The position numbers were made by a program, and so were the translations under genes. Positions 8,218 to 17,529 of a stretch of DNA of 64,000 bases are shown one piece after another. The notes beneath the pieces were generated by a model. The model was given only the letters and a program-made list of their open reading frames with translations. It did not search any database and was not told the origin of the DNA. The stretch lies in the NCBI RefSeq assembly GCF_022921095.1, contig NZ_CP095053.1, positions 1,902,501-1,966,500 on the forward strand. The letters are read 5' to 3'. Within the stretch, counting starts at the first letter, position 1. Every line of letters starts with the position of its first letter. The stretch comes from Hymenobacter aerilatus (GTDB lineage Bacteria > Bacteroidota > Bacteroidia > Cytophagales > Hymenobacteraceae).

Positions 8218-8706
8218 CTACTCCTGGCCCTGCTCGGCGAGAATCCGCTGGGCGATGTCGGTGTGCTTTTCGTCGGCCTGCTTGGCTTCTTGCACAGAGG
8301 CTTTCAGTTCTTGTTCGGTTTGCGAAAGGCCAGCCGAGGCGGCATACGAGGCCACTGTACCGAAGGAAGCAATCCAGTAGTGCAGGGCCATTTGGCCGCT
8401 GGCAATGATGCCCAGGTCGCGCACGGTGTCGGTTTCAGCTTGACCCCGAATCTCTTTGCTCACTTCATAGTGCGCTTCCAGGATTTCGTTGTCCTGGCTA
8501 TCTACACCGCCTACCTCTTCGATAGCGCGGTCGATGCGCTTGGCCCACTCCTTGGAGGTTTCGTTACCTTCCTTAAGAGCAGCTTTCAGCTCGGGGTGCG
8601 TGGCGTCGTCGAGGATTTCGTCGGTTGCTTTAGCAGCTACTTGGCTTCCTGCTTTCTGGGCAGATAAGCCGTCTTTGATGAGTTGTTTTAGGTCGTCGGT
8701 TTTCAT
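8218..8706 (-). CDS. ferritin-like DUF892 (YciE/YciF-type) protein
   Basis: A 162-residue all-helical cytoplasmic protein of the ferritin-like DUF892 family, associated with stress responses in other bacteria. Visible features are the opening helix MKTDDLKQLIKDGLSAQKAG, the central EVGGVDSQDNEILEAHYEVSKEI region and EQELKASVQEAKQADEKHTDIA near the end, giving acidic and His residues in a four-helix pattern. The frame stays open for 12 more codons upstream to position 8742, but ATG 8706 begins the conserved helix. It stands alone, with a long non-coding region upstream. Confidence 0.75.
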   Translation of the reverse strand: MKTDDLKQLIKDGLSAQKAGSQVAAKATDEILDDATHPELKAALKEGNETSKEWAKRIDRAIEEVGGVDSQDNEILEAHYEVSKEIRGQAETDTVRDLGIIASGQMALHYWIASFGTVASYAASAGLSQTEQELKASVQEAKQADEKHTDIAQRILAEQGQE

Positions 8707-8742
8707 GATACAGAGGAATAAAAGATCAAGAGTGAGAATCAC

Positions 8743-9347
8743 TTGTTTTGCCCTTTCAACGGACCCTTTATCGATTTGTTTGCCTCTACTAGCGGTAGTG
8801 AGTGCTGCGCATTTGTTTAATATTACTGCCTTATTATCAATATTTTACACATTCAACTACTTAGTATTCTTCCTCTAATATGAATATATAGTCGAAGCTC
8901 TTTACTTTATGAATCCAATAATGGAGGCTACGCCAAAGTTGGTGTCATAGGCTAGCATCTTGCACTACAGTATGTAGCTGTCGATTAACGCTATAGCACT
9001 TTGACAGCTACCTTATTATGACGAATCAGTATTCGAATCCTTCCCTTCCAAATCGTGCTTTTGTACTACGGCACAGTGCTCCACAAATGAGTTGGTTGAG
9101 AGACAGAACGCTGTTAGCTACCTCTCGTCAAAAGCTTAGGGACGTCTGGTCAATAGGGCCGCGAAATGACAATATCCTGTAGGTAAACTTCTGAGTAAGC
9201 CATCCTAAGCCATAGGGTAAGAGGTGGTCGAATCGCAGAATGCTTCCAACTAGCGCGGCTTGCATTGCGGCTAGCGCTACTATATAGATGCTGCGTATCT
9301 GCGGGCAACTGCTGTACCTGGACGCAATGCCTGTTTGCACAGCTAAT
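8743..9347. other. intergenic region, no gene seen
   Basis: About 600 bases between the ferritin-like gene (which reads away to the left) and the end of the M50 peptidase gene. The left third is AT-rich and must hold the ferritin-like promoter, but I see no convincing TAnnTTTG match. A 70-codon minus-strand frame at 9128-9340 has no signal of being coding. No tRNA or hairpin of note was seen. Confidence 0.5.
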
Positions 9348-10481
9348 TTAAGCGGACTCTACCCGTGCCACGGATGCTTGTTCTGCCCAGCGCATGGTGT
9401 CTTGCAACCATTCCTGATACAGACGGGCGCTACCCTGATCAAGGTTGCGAGGCAGTTCGCGCAGGGCAGTCTGCGCCTGGGCGTGGGCACGTTCGGCATC
9501 GCCTATGAGGCGAGCCAGGGCCGCTTCTACGCGCGGCAGTTGATCGGCTGAGGTAAAGGCATTGGGTTTAGCTTCGGCCAAGTAGGCGCGGGCCGCAGAG
9601 GCGTCGTGCTCGTAGGCAGCACTGAAAAACGCGGCTTCCAGCCAGACGCTGGCTTGCAACGCAGGCGGCAGATGGGGTAGCTGTTGGCGGTAATTAGCCA
9701 AGTGCTGCCCGGCAGCCACCGGGTCGCCCGCATCGAGATGATGCAGGTAGAGGTAGTAAGACAAATGCAGTTTCGATGGGTGCTCGACGGGCAGGGCAAG
9801 GGCGGCTTCCAGGGCCGAGCGGTTCAACGCACGCGGTCGTATGCCGGCCATGCCGCGGATAGTAGCAGTTAGCATAGCTACTTCTAACTCTTGCGCTGGC
9901 CCCGAGCGACTTAGATTGCGTATACGCATGCCGTCGCTGGCAAAGCCGCCCGCCTGGAAGGGTAGGATCGTGACGATGAATAGTAGAAAGGAAATGCCAC
10001 CAATCATGGCCAGCGCCATTGCTGGCACCGTGCCTTGGGCGGCGGCTGGCAGCAGCGCGTAAAGTCCTACCCCTACCACGCCCCATACCAGGCTGGCCAG
10101 TGGTCCGCCCGCAACAAACATGCGAAACCGTTCGCGCAGCCGCACGTCGTCGGGGGGCACGCTCAGGGCCAGCCCCCCGGCTGTATTCAGGTTGCGGTTC
10201 CACTCGAAGCGCAGGCGGCCCGTGGGCTGGCGGCGCCACATCAGCGGCCCTACCGTGAGCCAGTGCAGGCGAAACCCTTGCAGGCGCCCGGCCAGCGCGT
10301 GGCCCAGTTCGTGCAATCCAACCGCTACCAGCCACGCCATCGGCAGCAGGGCCAGCAACACTAGCTTTTGTGTCAGGGTCAAGTGCAGGTCGCCGGGTGG
10401 AGAAAGTAGTCGGTACTTGGCACATAGAAAACCTATACCCCCACCTAGTATTGCGAATACAACTAGTCTTAGTTTTTTCAT
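9348..10481 (-). CDS. M50-family (site-2-protease-like) membrane metallopeptidase
   Basis: A 377-residue integral membrane protein. Residues 8-25 and 38-56 are hydrophobic segments. The zinc-binding HELGH motif is at 57-61 within a membrane helix, typical of M50 proteases. Further membrane segments occupy ~125-180, and an FASDG segment near 190 could be the equivalent of the second NPDG-type zinc ligand. The C-terminal ~190 residues are a soluble, helix-rich TPR-like region ending near residue 375. The family cleaves or handles membrane-spanning substrates. It is divergent from the penicillin-binding protein gene. Confidence 0.75.
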   Translation of the reverse strand: MKKLRLVVFAILGGGIGFLCAKYRLLSPPGDLHLTLTQKLVLLALLPMAWLVAVGLHELGHALAGRLQGFRLHWLTVGPLMWRRQPTGRLRFEWNRNLNTAGGLALSVPPDDVRLRERFRMFVAGGPLASLVWGVVGVGLYALLPAAAQGTVPAMALAMIGGISFLLFIVTILPFQAGGFASDGMRIRNLSRSGPAQELEVAMLTATIRGMAGIRPRALNRSALEAALALPVEHPSKLHLSYYLYLHHLDAGDPVAAGQHLANYRQQLPHLPPALQASVWLEAAFFSAAYEHDASAARAYLAEAKPNAFTSADQLPRVEAALARLIGDAERAHAQAQTALRELPRNLDQGSARLYQEWLQDTMRWAEQASVARVESA

Positions 10482-10510
10482 GATAAGGCTGAGTAGGAAG
10501 TTGGAGGCTC

Positions 10511-10615
10511 GACGTTCAAACTGAGCGGAGGCGAAGCATCTCGTGTGCCGACGAAAGATAGTATCGAATATTCAGCACGCAAGATGCTTCGTCTTCACCC
10601 AACCTGCTGTTCGAT
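10511..10615. repeat. stem-loop repeat, family B, degenerate copy
   Basis: The arms (left with CTGAGCGGAGGCGAAGCATC, right with GATGCTTCGTC and CCTGCTG) match the family B repeats at 40369-40468 and 41897-41990, but with several substitutions in the outer stem. It lies between the divergent M50 peptidase and penicillin-binding protein genes. Confidence 0.7.
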
Positions 10616-10809
10616 CTTTTCTAAGATTCTTCCTTATAGATACCTTTCAAATGTACTGGCGGCACCTCAACTAGCCTAACCACCCTGTAGTGCACCAAGA
10701 CGCACGCGCCCGCCTACTACCCAGCAAGGCTCATCATACTACCATTCTAACTTAGAACTAGAAGGCAGCAAACCCGATTCATCGAAAAGCGTGGCCCGAA
10801 GCTTGGCAA

Positions 10810-12702
10810 ATGCCTAGCTTTACTCTCATGCGCACGGTTTACACTATTCAAGGCTTACTCCTATTCTGGCTACTTGTAGGGCTGGCTGCTTGTTCCTCGT
10901 CGGACCAGCAGACCAGCGACCCAACCCAGGGCGCAGACCCCACCTACACTCGGCAGCGCATCGTGGTATCCGACTCGTTGCACCGGGGCCGCATTCTCGA
11001 CCGGTACGACTCGGTGCTGGTGGATACACGCCCGCAATACCTACTGAAGCTGCCGCGCCGCCTGCTCGATACGCTGGCACTGGGCGAGCTGCTCGGCTGG
11101 GACTCCGTGACCGTCCGGCAGCGCCTGACCGATGCCCTACCCTACGGCCGGGCTTCTGCCGGCTACCCCATTCAACTCCGCCTCACAGCCAAGGAAGCCG
11201 AGCGCGTGCGCCGCGACAGCAGCGCTACCAGGCTTCAGAAGCTTGTGCTGACCCAGCGGCGCCAGCGCGTGTATACTACCAGCGCAGGGGCTTCCGTACT
11301 GGGCTATCTGGGTACCGAGGCGCAGGCGTTTTACCGCCAAGCCAAGCGCATCAAGCGCGGCCGCTTTTACCGGCTGCGCAATGGCGGCGTCGAAACTTAC
11401 TACAACGGTTTGCTTACCGGGCATTGGGGCTACCTACACCCGCTGGTAGATGAGCAGGGCAACCAGCACGGCACCTGGGCGAAGGACACCGTTTTTCAGC
11501 AGGGTCAGGACATACACCTGACCATCGATGCGAAGCTACAGGCCTACGCCGAGAAGCTGCTGGGCGGCCGCAGGGGCTACCTGGTGGCTCTGGACCCCAG
11601 CACCGGCGAAATTCTAGCCTACGTGTCGGCGCCGGTGTACCCGGCCAGCGCCCTTACTGCCCCCGACCAAGCAGGCGTGCGCACCCAATTGCTGCAAGAC
11701 GCCGACATGCCGCTGCTCAACCGCCCAGCCATGCTGGCCAACCCGCCCGGCTCGGTATTTAAGCTGGTGAATGCCGCCGCCGCGTTGCAGCTGGGCGCTA
11801 TTCAGCCTACCACCGGGTTTCGCTGCGACCAATCGTTGGTGCGCTGCGTGCACCATCATCCCCAAGCCAACAGCCTGACCGCAGGCCTGAAATACAGCTG
11901 CAACCCCTACTTCTACCAGGTGATGCAGCAGCTCATCAACCGCACTCCCGACAGTCTGGCCCAGGACTCAGCGGCCGCCCGCCACCTCAACCTGGCCTTG
12001 TGGCGGCGCTACGTTCGGTCGTTTGGGCTGGACTCGGTGCTGGGCACCGATGTGGCCCGCGAGGCGCCCGGCTTCCTCCCTACCCCGACCTACTACGATA
12101 AGTCCCGTGGCACCAAACAGTGGACCTACCGCTCTATCTACTCGCTCAGCATTGGGCAGGGCGAAATAAACCTGACGGGCCTGCAAATGGCCAATATGGC
12201 GGCCATTGTGGCCAACCGCGGCTGGTACTACCCGCCACACCTAGTACGTAGCGTGGGCAACCGTGGCCCCCTACCCCGCTTCCGCGAAAAGCAGCATACG
12301 CTGATTGATAGCGCCAACTTTGCGGCGCTGCTGCCCGGCATGGTGGCCGTGCTACAGCGCGGCGGCACCGCCGAAGCCTCCAGCCTGTCCGATGTAGGCA
12401 TCACAGTAGCCGGCAAAACTGGCACTGTGCAAAACGACGAAGGCGACGACCACGCCGCTTTTGTCGGCTTCGCGCCGGCTGATAATCCCAAAATAGCCGT
12501 GGCCGTGTATCTTGAAAATGCTGGTTTTGGGGCCACGGCGGCGGCACCCTGCGCCGTGCTGGTGATGGAAAAGTATCTGCGCGGCAGCATCGCGCCCAAG
12601 CGGAAACGCTGGGAGCGGCGGATACAGAGTAGGGCCGAGAGAGCACCAATAATTAAAGCTCCGCCCAAAAAACCAGTATCGGCCGACAGCGTATCCCAGT
12701 AG
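10810..12702 (+). CDS. class B penicillin-binding protein (lipoprotein transpeptidase)
   Basis: A 630-residue peptidoglycan DD-transpeptidase. From ATG 10810 the N terminus is a lipoprotein signal with lipobox LAAC (Cys28); ATG 10828 (MRTVYTIQGLL) is an equally good start. A dimerisation/PASTA-free pedestal region follows, then the transpeptidase domain with all three motifs: SVFK at 315-318 (catalytic Ser), SCN at 363-365 and KTGT at 536-539. Class B enzymes of the PBP2/FtsI type normally have a transmembrane anchor; here the anchor looks like a lipid-modified cysteine. A basic tail (KRKRWERRIQSRAER) follows the domain. No cell-shape or division genes are adjacent. Confidence 0.88.
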   Translation: MPSFTLMRTVYTIQGLLLFWLLVGLAACSSSDQQTSDPTQGADPTYTRQRIVVSDSLHRGRILDRYDSVLVDTRPQYLLKLPRRLLDTLALGELLGWDSVTVRQRLTDALPYGRASAGYPIQLRLTAKEAERVRRDSSATRLQKLVLTQRRQRVYTTSAGASVLGYLGTEAQAFYRQAKRIKRGRFYRLRNGGVETYYNGLLTGHWGYLHPLVDEQGNQHGTWAKDTVFQQGQDIHLTIDAKLQAYAEKLLGGRRGYLVALDPSTGEILAYVSAPVYPASALTAPDQAGVRTQLLQDADMPLLNRPAMLANPPGSVFKLVNAAAALQLGAIQPTTGFRCDQSLVRCVHHHPQANSLTAGLKYSCNPYFYQVMQQLINRTPDSLAQDSAAARHLNLALWRRYVRSFGLDSVLGTDVAREAPGFLPTPTYYDKSRGTKQWTYRSIYSLSIGQGEINLTGLQMANMAAIVANRGWYYPPHLVRSVGNRGPLPRFREKQHTLIDSANFAALLPGMVAVLQRGGTAEASSLSDVGITVAGKTGTVQNDEGDDHAAFVGFAPADNPKIAVAVYLENAGFGATAAAPCAVLVMEKYLRGSIAPKRKRWERRIQSRAERAPIIKAPPKKPVSADSVSQ

Positions 12703-12748
12703 CCCTTCTTTTGCAATTATAACAATCTTACTTGCTAGCTATCAACCT

Positions 12749-13252
12749 ATGACTCGTCCGGAAATACCTATTCGATTTGCCGATTTACGCCGGCTAGTCC
12801 GTGAAGTGCCACCCTATCTGTCGGATTTCGTTGGCGTAAAAAATGAAGCGTGGACGCTGCGAACCGCTGTGGAAGACGATTGGGGCGTAGCTGGCCTGGA
12901 TACAGAGCAACTGCTACTCGCATTTGGCAAAAAGTATCGGGTTGATTTAGCTAAGTTCGATTTCACGGGTTATATCACCCCCGATGACCTCCCACCGTGG
13001 CAAGCATGTCTATCATCGGTTCTTTTGCCAAGCCTGCTGTTTTTGTGGCTGATTAAAACGGCAGTAGCTGGCCTGTGCTGGCTGTTTAATAGGTCGTGGA
13101 CGTCTGCTATCTGGCGCTTCAGCCTGACAGGAATCTTTACAAAGCCCCGACCATACACTGAAGTGCTGACGACGGGCGACTTCGTAGCCTCGGCCGCGGC
13201 GGGGCAGTTTGTGAAGCGTGAGCGGGTACGGTTTGTATTGATCAGCCAGTAG
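12749..13252 (+). CDS. DUF1493-family membrane-anchored protein
   Basis: A 167-residue protein. Residues ~20-80 resemble DUF1493, an acyl-carrier-like helical domain: the pattern is an acidic VEDDWGVAGLDTEQLL stretch followed by FGKKYRVDLAKFDFTGYI. A hydrophobic segment (LLPSLLFLWLIKTAVAGLCWLF, ~90-112) suggests one membrane helix. The function of the family is unknown. It starts 46 bases after the penicillin-binding protein stop and could share its transcript. Confidence 0.6.
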   Translation: MTRPEIPIRFADLRRLVREVPPYLSDFVGVKNEAWTLRTAVEDDWGVAGLDTEQLLLAFGKKYRVDLAKFDFTGYITPDDLPPWQACLSSVLLPSLLFLWLIKTAVAGLCWLFNRSWTSAIWRFSLTGIFTKPRPYTEVLTTGDFVASAAAGQFVKRERVRFVLISQ

Positions 13253-13453
13253 TCAACTGCTCTTTAGTTGTAGCGGTGCGCACACTGACGCGATTTCAGC
13301 ACGCCCTACTCTGCGCCCAGCTCTATAGTAGCATTCGTGCCGTTGGTAGGTAGTTGATACTTCAGCATCAACCTATATAGTAGCGCCCGAACTTACGCCG
13401 ATCAGGCCGGTTTACTTAACATCCTCCAGATCAACTAAACCACCCCTCCTTCC

Positions 13454-14329
13454 ATGCCCTCCACCATCACCATTGCCTCTAACTCCGACCAACCACTTAC
13501 CGTTAACCGCTTAGGCTACGGCACTATGCGCCTACCCGGCCCCGATGTGTGGGGAGAGCCGGCCAACCGCCCCGAGGCCCTGCAAATCCTGCGCACGGCC
13601 GTAGAAAACGGCGTCAACTTCCTCGACACGGCCGATTATTACGGCGAGGATGTCACCAACCGACTCATCCGCGAAGCCCTCTACCCCTACCCTTCGGACC
13701 TCGTCATCTGTACCAAGGTAGGCGCCACGCGTCGGCCTGATAAAAGCTGGGTACCCTTCAACACGCCCGAAAACCTGCGCACCAGCATCGAGAACAATTT
13801 ACGCACCCTGGGGCAGGAGCAGATTCAGCTAGTGCACCTGCGCCTGATGGGTCACGGCGCAGTGCCCCTAGACGAGCAGCTGGGTGCCATGTTGGAGATG
13901 CAGCGCGAGGGTAAAATCCTTCATGTAGGCCTCAGCAATGTGACCCGCGAGGAGCTAGAAGCTGGCTTGCAGCTAGGCAACATTGCTTCGGTAGAGAACA
14001 TGTACGGCTATGCCCAGCGCACTACTCTGGCGCACGCACACGGCCACAACCCCGGCGGCGAGGAAGTGCTAGACCTCTGCGAAAAGCATGGCATTCCGCT
14101 GATTCCATTCTTTTCGCTGCTGCACGCCCTACCCAAGCAGCTCGATACAATTGGTGAGGTAGCCCGCCGCCACAACGCCACGCCTGCCCAGATAAACATT
14201 GCCTGGCAGCTACATAAGTCGCCCTGGATTCTACCAATTCCGGGCACCTCGTCGCTGGCGCACTTGCGCGAGAATCTGGCGGCAGCCGCTATTCAGTTGA
14301 GTGCGGAGGACATGGCGTATCTGGGGTAG
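13454..14329 (+). CDS. aldo/keto reductase
   Basis: A 291-residue NADPH-dependent oxidoreductase with a TIM-barrel fold. Family signatures are visible: GVNFLDTADYYG near residues 51-62 (catalytic Asp and Tyr), VICTKVG (catalytic Lys), and the active-site His region in QLVHLRLMGHG. The C-terminal cofactor loop shows ILPIPGTSSLAHLREN. There is no signal peptide, so it is cytoplasmic. The substrate cannot be told from sequence. A 200-base spacer without features precedes it, and the fucosidase gene follows after 90 bases on the same strand. Confidence 0.9.
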   Translation: MPSTITIASNSDQPLTVNRLGYGTMRLPGPDVWGEPANRPEALQILRTAVENGVNFLDTADYYGEDVTNRLIREALYPYPSDLVICTKVGATRRPDKSWVPFNTPENLRTSIENNLRTLGQEQIQLVHLRLMGHGAVPLDEQLGAMLEMQREGKILHVGLSNVTREELEAGLQLGNIASVENMYGYAQRTTLAHAHGHNPGGEEVLDLCEKHGIPLIPFFSLLHALPKQLDTIGEVARRHNATPAQINIAWQLHKSPWILPIPGTSSLAHLRENLAAAAIQLSAEDMAYLG

Positions 14330-14419
14330 CAAGCAGCTCGACCACGTGCTTTGTGTAGCAGCATAACGGCGAAGTTTGTTTCTTGTGCCACCGCACATCC
14401 TCTTGCCAGCCATTTTCTC

Positions 14420-15931
14420 ATGCTACGCACCTATCTGAGCACCGCGCTGCTTCTCGGCTCTTCTTCTCTGTTCTTTCCCTACTGGTCGTCCTTGCCGGCA
14501 CCGATGCGGGCAATTCCTACTATTGCCCCAGCTACCCCACCCAAGCCCTACGGCGCCCTACCCTCAGCCCGGCAGTTGGCCTGGCACACCACGGAGGTAT
14601 ACGGTATTGTGCATTTCACGCCTACCACCTTCGAAAACAAGGAGTGGGGCTACGGTGATGCGGACCCGAGTGTTTTCAACCCAACTGATTTCAACGCGGA
14701 GCAGATTATCAAGGCAGCGAAGGCCGGGGGCTTGCGCGGTATTGTGCTGGTAGCCAAGCACCACGACGGCTTTGCACTGTGGCCCACTAAAACTACGGCC
14801 TACAATATCTCCAAAAGTCCTTTCCGAGGCGGCAAAGGAGACTATGTGAAGGAGATGGAGCAGGCCGCTCGCAAGCATGGCCTGAAGTTCGGGGTGTACT
14901 GCTCGCCTTGGGACCGGAATAATGCCGCCTATGGTACCACCGCCTATCTACCCATCTACCAGGCCCAGTTACGGGAGCTGTACACGGGCTACGGGGAGCT
15001 GTTTATGAGCTGGCACGATGGCGCTAACGGCGGCGACGGCTACTACGGTGGCGCCCGCGAAAAGCGCTCCATCGACAACACCACCTATTATAACTGGGAC
15101 CAGACCTGGGGCATCACCCGCAAAATGCAACCCATGGCCAATATCTTCAGCGACATTGGCTGGGATGTGCGCTGGGTAGGCAACGAGGAAGGTCATGCGG
15201 CCGAGACCAGCTGGGCCACCTTCACGCCCCGTCCGCCCGAGGGCAAAAATGTGGCCGTGCCGGGCCAGGCCAACTACCCGCAAAGCCCGGCGGGCATTCG
15301 CAACGGCGAGTTCTGGATGCCCGCCGAGTGCGACGTCCCCCTTCGCAAAGGCTGGTTCTACCACCCCACCGAAGCACCCAAAACGCCCGAAATGCTGTTT
15401 GATTTGTACCTGAAAAGCGTTGGCCGTGGCGCAGCGCTGGACCTGGGCCTGGCCCCCGACACCCGCGGTCAGCTGCACGCCGATGACGTGGCCGCCCTCA
15501 AAACGTTCGGCGACATGGTGCAGCACACCTTCGCCGACAATCTGGCCAAGGGCGCACGCCTCACGGCCAGCAACACCCGCCACGCCACCTACGCCCCCGC
15601 CAAACTGCTCGACGGCAACCGCCAAACCTACTGGGCCACCACCGACGATGCCCACACGCCTACCCTGGAGCTAGCCTTTACGGCGCCTAAAACGTTTGAT
15701 ATCATCAGCCTGCAAGAATACATTCCGCTGGGTCAGCGCATCGAAGGATTTACCCTCGAAGCGTGGCAGGACGGTGCCTGGCGGCCGCTCTACACGGGCA
15801 CTAGCATCGGCGCCAAGAAGCTGGTGAAGCTAGATGCCCCCGTGACGGCTACTAAACTGCGCGTGTCGGTTACCAAATCGCCGGTTTGCGTGGCGCTGAG
15901 CGAGGTAGGCGTGTATAAACAAATGCCGTAG
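14420..15931 (+). CDS. GH29 alpha-L-fucosidase with C-terminal F5/8-type domain
   Basis: A 503-residue exported glycosidase. Residues 1-33 form a signal sequence. The GH29 catalytic barrel covers ~40-375: conserved WHTTEVYGIVHF, AKHHDGFALW at 112-121 and the nucleophile region SWHDGANGG, with Asp200 as the probable nucleophile. The C-terminal ~125 residues match a discoidin/F5-8 type C fold (KLLDGNRQTYWATTDD and the closing VALSEVGVY). The family removes terminal L-fucose from glycans. The frame is open to 14351, but the first 23 codons lack signal-peptide character, so ATG 14420 is chosen. No SusC/SusD pair is nearby. Confidence 0.9.
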   Translation: MLRTYLSTALLLGSSSLFFPYWSSLPAPMRAIPTIAPATPPKPYGALPSARQLAWHTTEVYGIVHFTPTTFENKEWGYGDADPSVFNPTDFNAEQIIKAAKAGGLRGIVLVAKHHDGFALWPTKTTAYNISKSPFRGGKGDYVKEMEQAARKHGLKFGVYCSPWDRNNAAYGTTAYLPIYQAQLRELYTGYGELFMSWHDGANGGDGYYGGAREKRSIDNTTYYNWDQTWGITRKMQPMANIFSDIGWDVRWVGNEEGHAAETSWATFTPRPPEGKNVAVPGQANYPQSPAGIRNGEFWMPAECDVPLRKGWFYHPTEAPKTPEMLFDLYLKSVGRGAALDLGLAPDTRGQLHADDVAALKTFGDMVQHTFADNLAKGARLTASNTRHATYAPAKLLDGNRQTYWATTDDAHTPTLELAFTAPKTFDIISLQEYIPLGQRIEGFTLEAWQDGAWRPLYTGTSIGAKKLVKLDAPVTATKLRVSVTKSPVCVALSEVGVYKQMP

Positions 15932-16112
15932 CAGCAGGGTAGGCTTGGCGCCTCATGTAGTGCTTTGGGCCTGAGACCCGAAAATAGGTACACGAGCAGC
16001 CGGCAGTTGGTCCACGGCTCGCCGAGCATTCATAAAAAGTGAAGCTTTTGATGGCCATACGAAGTACATCATCGTATGTAGAAGCCTTTTACTTCACTTA
16101 AAATAGATTTTA

Positions 16113-17060
16113 TTGACTTTTTCGACGCCAACGACAGCACTTTCCTCGTTTTCCAAAATAGTTGGCAGCAGCTTGCTTCTGAGCAGCTTAACTGTATTCA
16201 ACACCATCGCCCAGCCCACCGTTACTCCCCACGACACACTAACGGTTCGGCAGAAACGCACCCGGCAGTTGGCATTGGGTACCGGCTTTGTGGTGGGCTA
16301 CGCCGTTTCGCTCAAATTGCTCAGCGACGCGTGGTATAAAGAGTATCCTCGCGCCCCCTTTCATTTCTACGACGACCGCCACCACTGGAAACAGATGGAC
16401 AAAGCGGGACACTTCTGGACGGCTTTTCACCAAAGTCGCATTGGCGTAGACGCGTTGCGCTGGGCGGGTACTTCCGAGAAAAAGGCCATCTGGCTCGGCA
16501 GCTTGGTTGGCTTAGTCCTGCAAACGCCAATTGAGATACTAGATGGCATGAGCGAGGGCTATGGCTTTTCGAACAGCGACATGGTGGCCAATGCCGCCGG
16601 CGCGGCGGGCGTGCTGGGGCAACAGCTGGCCTGGGGCGAAATCCGGGTGATGCCGAAGTTTTCGTTTCATAGCACGTCCTACCCCACTACCCGCCTCGAA
16701 AGCCTGGGTAACAACTATGCCATGCAGGTGCTGAAAGACTACAACGGCCAAACCTACTGGCTCTCAACGGATATATCCCGCTTCCTACCCTCCGACACCC
16801 GCTACCCCAAGTGGCTGAACGTGGCAGTGGGCTACGGTGCCGCCGGTATGGTGGTAGGCGACCCAGTCCAGAATCGGGCGCTGGGTTACCGGCCGTATCG
16901 CAAGTTCTACCTCTCCCCCGATCTGAACCTGCAGAACATTCCTACCCGTAGCGGCCTGCTACGCAAGGTCTTCTACGTGCTCAGTATCGTGCGTGTGCCT
17001 GCGCCGGCCCTGGAGTACAATACCAAGCGCGGGTTCGTATTTCGCCCGCTCTATTATTAA
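16113..17060 (+). CDS. exported DUF2279-like protein
   Basis: A 315-residue protein. The start is TTG 16113: an in-frame stop lies nine bases upstream, and the first ~33 residues form a signal sequence ending NTIAQP. Residues ~85-170 carry the DUF2279 pattern (MDKAGHFWTAFHQSRIG, then IEILDGMSEGYGFSNSDMVANAAGA), proposed for periplasmic or outer-membrane proteins of unknown role. The remainder is aromatic-rich and ends RGFVFRPLYY, a barrel-like C terminus. An imperfect inverted repeat (AAGTGAA/TTCACTT ends) lies between the fucosidase and this gene at 16037-16102. Confidence 0.7.
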   Translation: MTFSTPTTALSSFSKIVGSSLLLSSLTVFNTIAQPTVTPHDTLTVRQKRTRQLALGTGFVVGYAVSLKLLSDAWYKEYPRAPFHFYDDRHHWKQMDKAGHFWTAFHQSRIGVDALRWAGTSEKKAIWLGSLVGLVLQTPIEILDGMSEGYGFSNSDMVANAAGAAGVLGQQLAWGEIRVMPKFSFHSTSYPTTRLESLGNNYAMQVLKDYNGQTYWLSTDISRFLPSDTRYPKWLNVAVGYGAAGMVVGDPVQNRALGYRPYRKFYLSPDLNLQNIPTRSGLLRKVFYVLSIVRVPAPALEYNTKRGFVFRPLYY

Positions 17061-17190
17061 GTCTATGCATCCGCGCAGAGCCGCTATCTGCTGGCCTGCG
17101 TCAGCTTTCATCCCCCGTAGCAACAAGCTACCCGACTACCCGGTTCTAGTCCGAAGCTGCAGGCACTGGAACAATGACAGATTTGACACA

Positions 17191-17215
17191 TATATCATTG
17201 TATATCAATGATATA
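17191..17215. promoter_or_regulatory. AT-rich perfect palindrome, possible operator
   Basis: TATATCATTG (17191-17200) and CAATGATATA (17206-17215) are exact inverted copies with a 5-base centre. It lies in the AT-rich spacer about 100 bases before the promoter at 17318. The size and symmetry fit a dimeric-repressor site. A weak terminator role for the upstream gene is the alternative. Confidence 0.4.
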
Positions 17216-17317
17216 CATCAATTAAATAGACTTTATAATAGCTTTTTTCCGAGAGAATATTCTATAGTGAGTATATAAATAGTATGCACGCCTACTACTT
17301 TTTCAATAAATACCTCG

Positions 17318-17325
17318 TACCTTTG
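17318..17325 (+). promoter_or_regulatory. -7 promoter element, exact TAnnTTTG
   Basis: TACCTTTG is an exact match to the phylum consensus, about 41 bases upstream of the ATG of the 44-residue peptide gene. Confidence 0.6.
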
Positions 17326-17366
17326 CACGCAACCAATTGATCATCATTATGCTACCTTCCATCACT

Positions 17367-17501
17367 ATGAAAAGAAGCACCGTTGCTGTTTCGTCCTTTC
17401 TGTTGCTGAGCAGCCTGGGTTCGTTGGGCTTTCTTGCCTCCCAGGTGCGGGACCTCAACCTGTTTTTTGACCTGCGCGACGGCGAGGAGCTGCATTTCTA
17501 G
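17367..17501 (+). CDS. small hydrophobic peptide, 44 residues
   Basis: A complete small transcription unit: exact -7 element at 17318, ATG 17367, TAG 17501, terminator at 17530. The peptide begins MKRSTVAVSSFLLLSSLG, a short basic N terminus followed by a hydrophobic stretch that could be a signal peptide or a single membrane helix, and ends with an acidic DLRDGEELHF tail. An in-frame ATG at 17349 would add six residues; 17367 gives the more typical Lys-Arg start. No homologue is known to me. It lies in a gap of almost 700 bases between the DUF2279-like and FKBP genes. Confidence 0.55.
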   Translation: MKRSTVAVSSFLLLSSLGSLGFLASQVRDLNLFFDLRDGEELHF

Positions 17502-17529
17502 CCCCTTTGCGCATTGGCTATTTTCTTCT

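Noticed and set aside
9028..9045. TTCGAATCC resembling a tRNA T-arm
   Set aside because: No matching T-stem, acceptor stem or anticodon arm could be drawn around it.
9128..9340. 70-codon minus-strand frame with a hydrophobic middle
   Set aside because: No promoter, no upstream signal and a composition similar to random frames in this intergenic region.
16037..16102. Inverted repeat with AAGTGAA/TTCACTT ends before the DUF2279-like gene
   Set aside because: The arms agree only in part and no clean stem can be drawn; it may be a weak terminator or a decayed repeat, but I cannot support a call.
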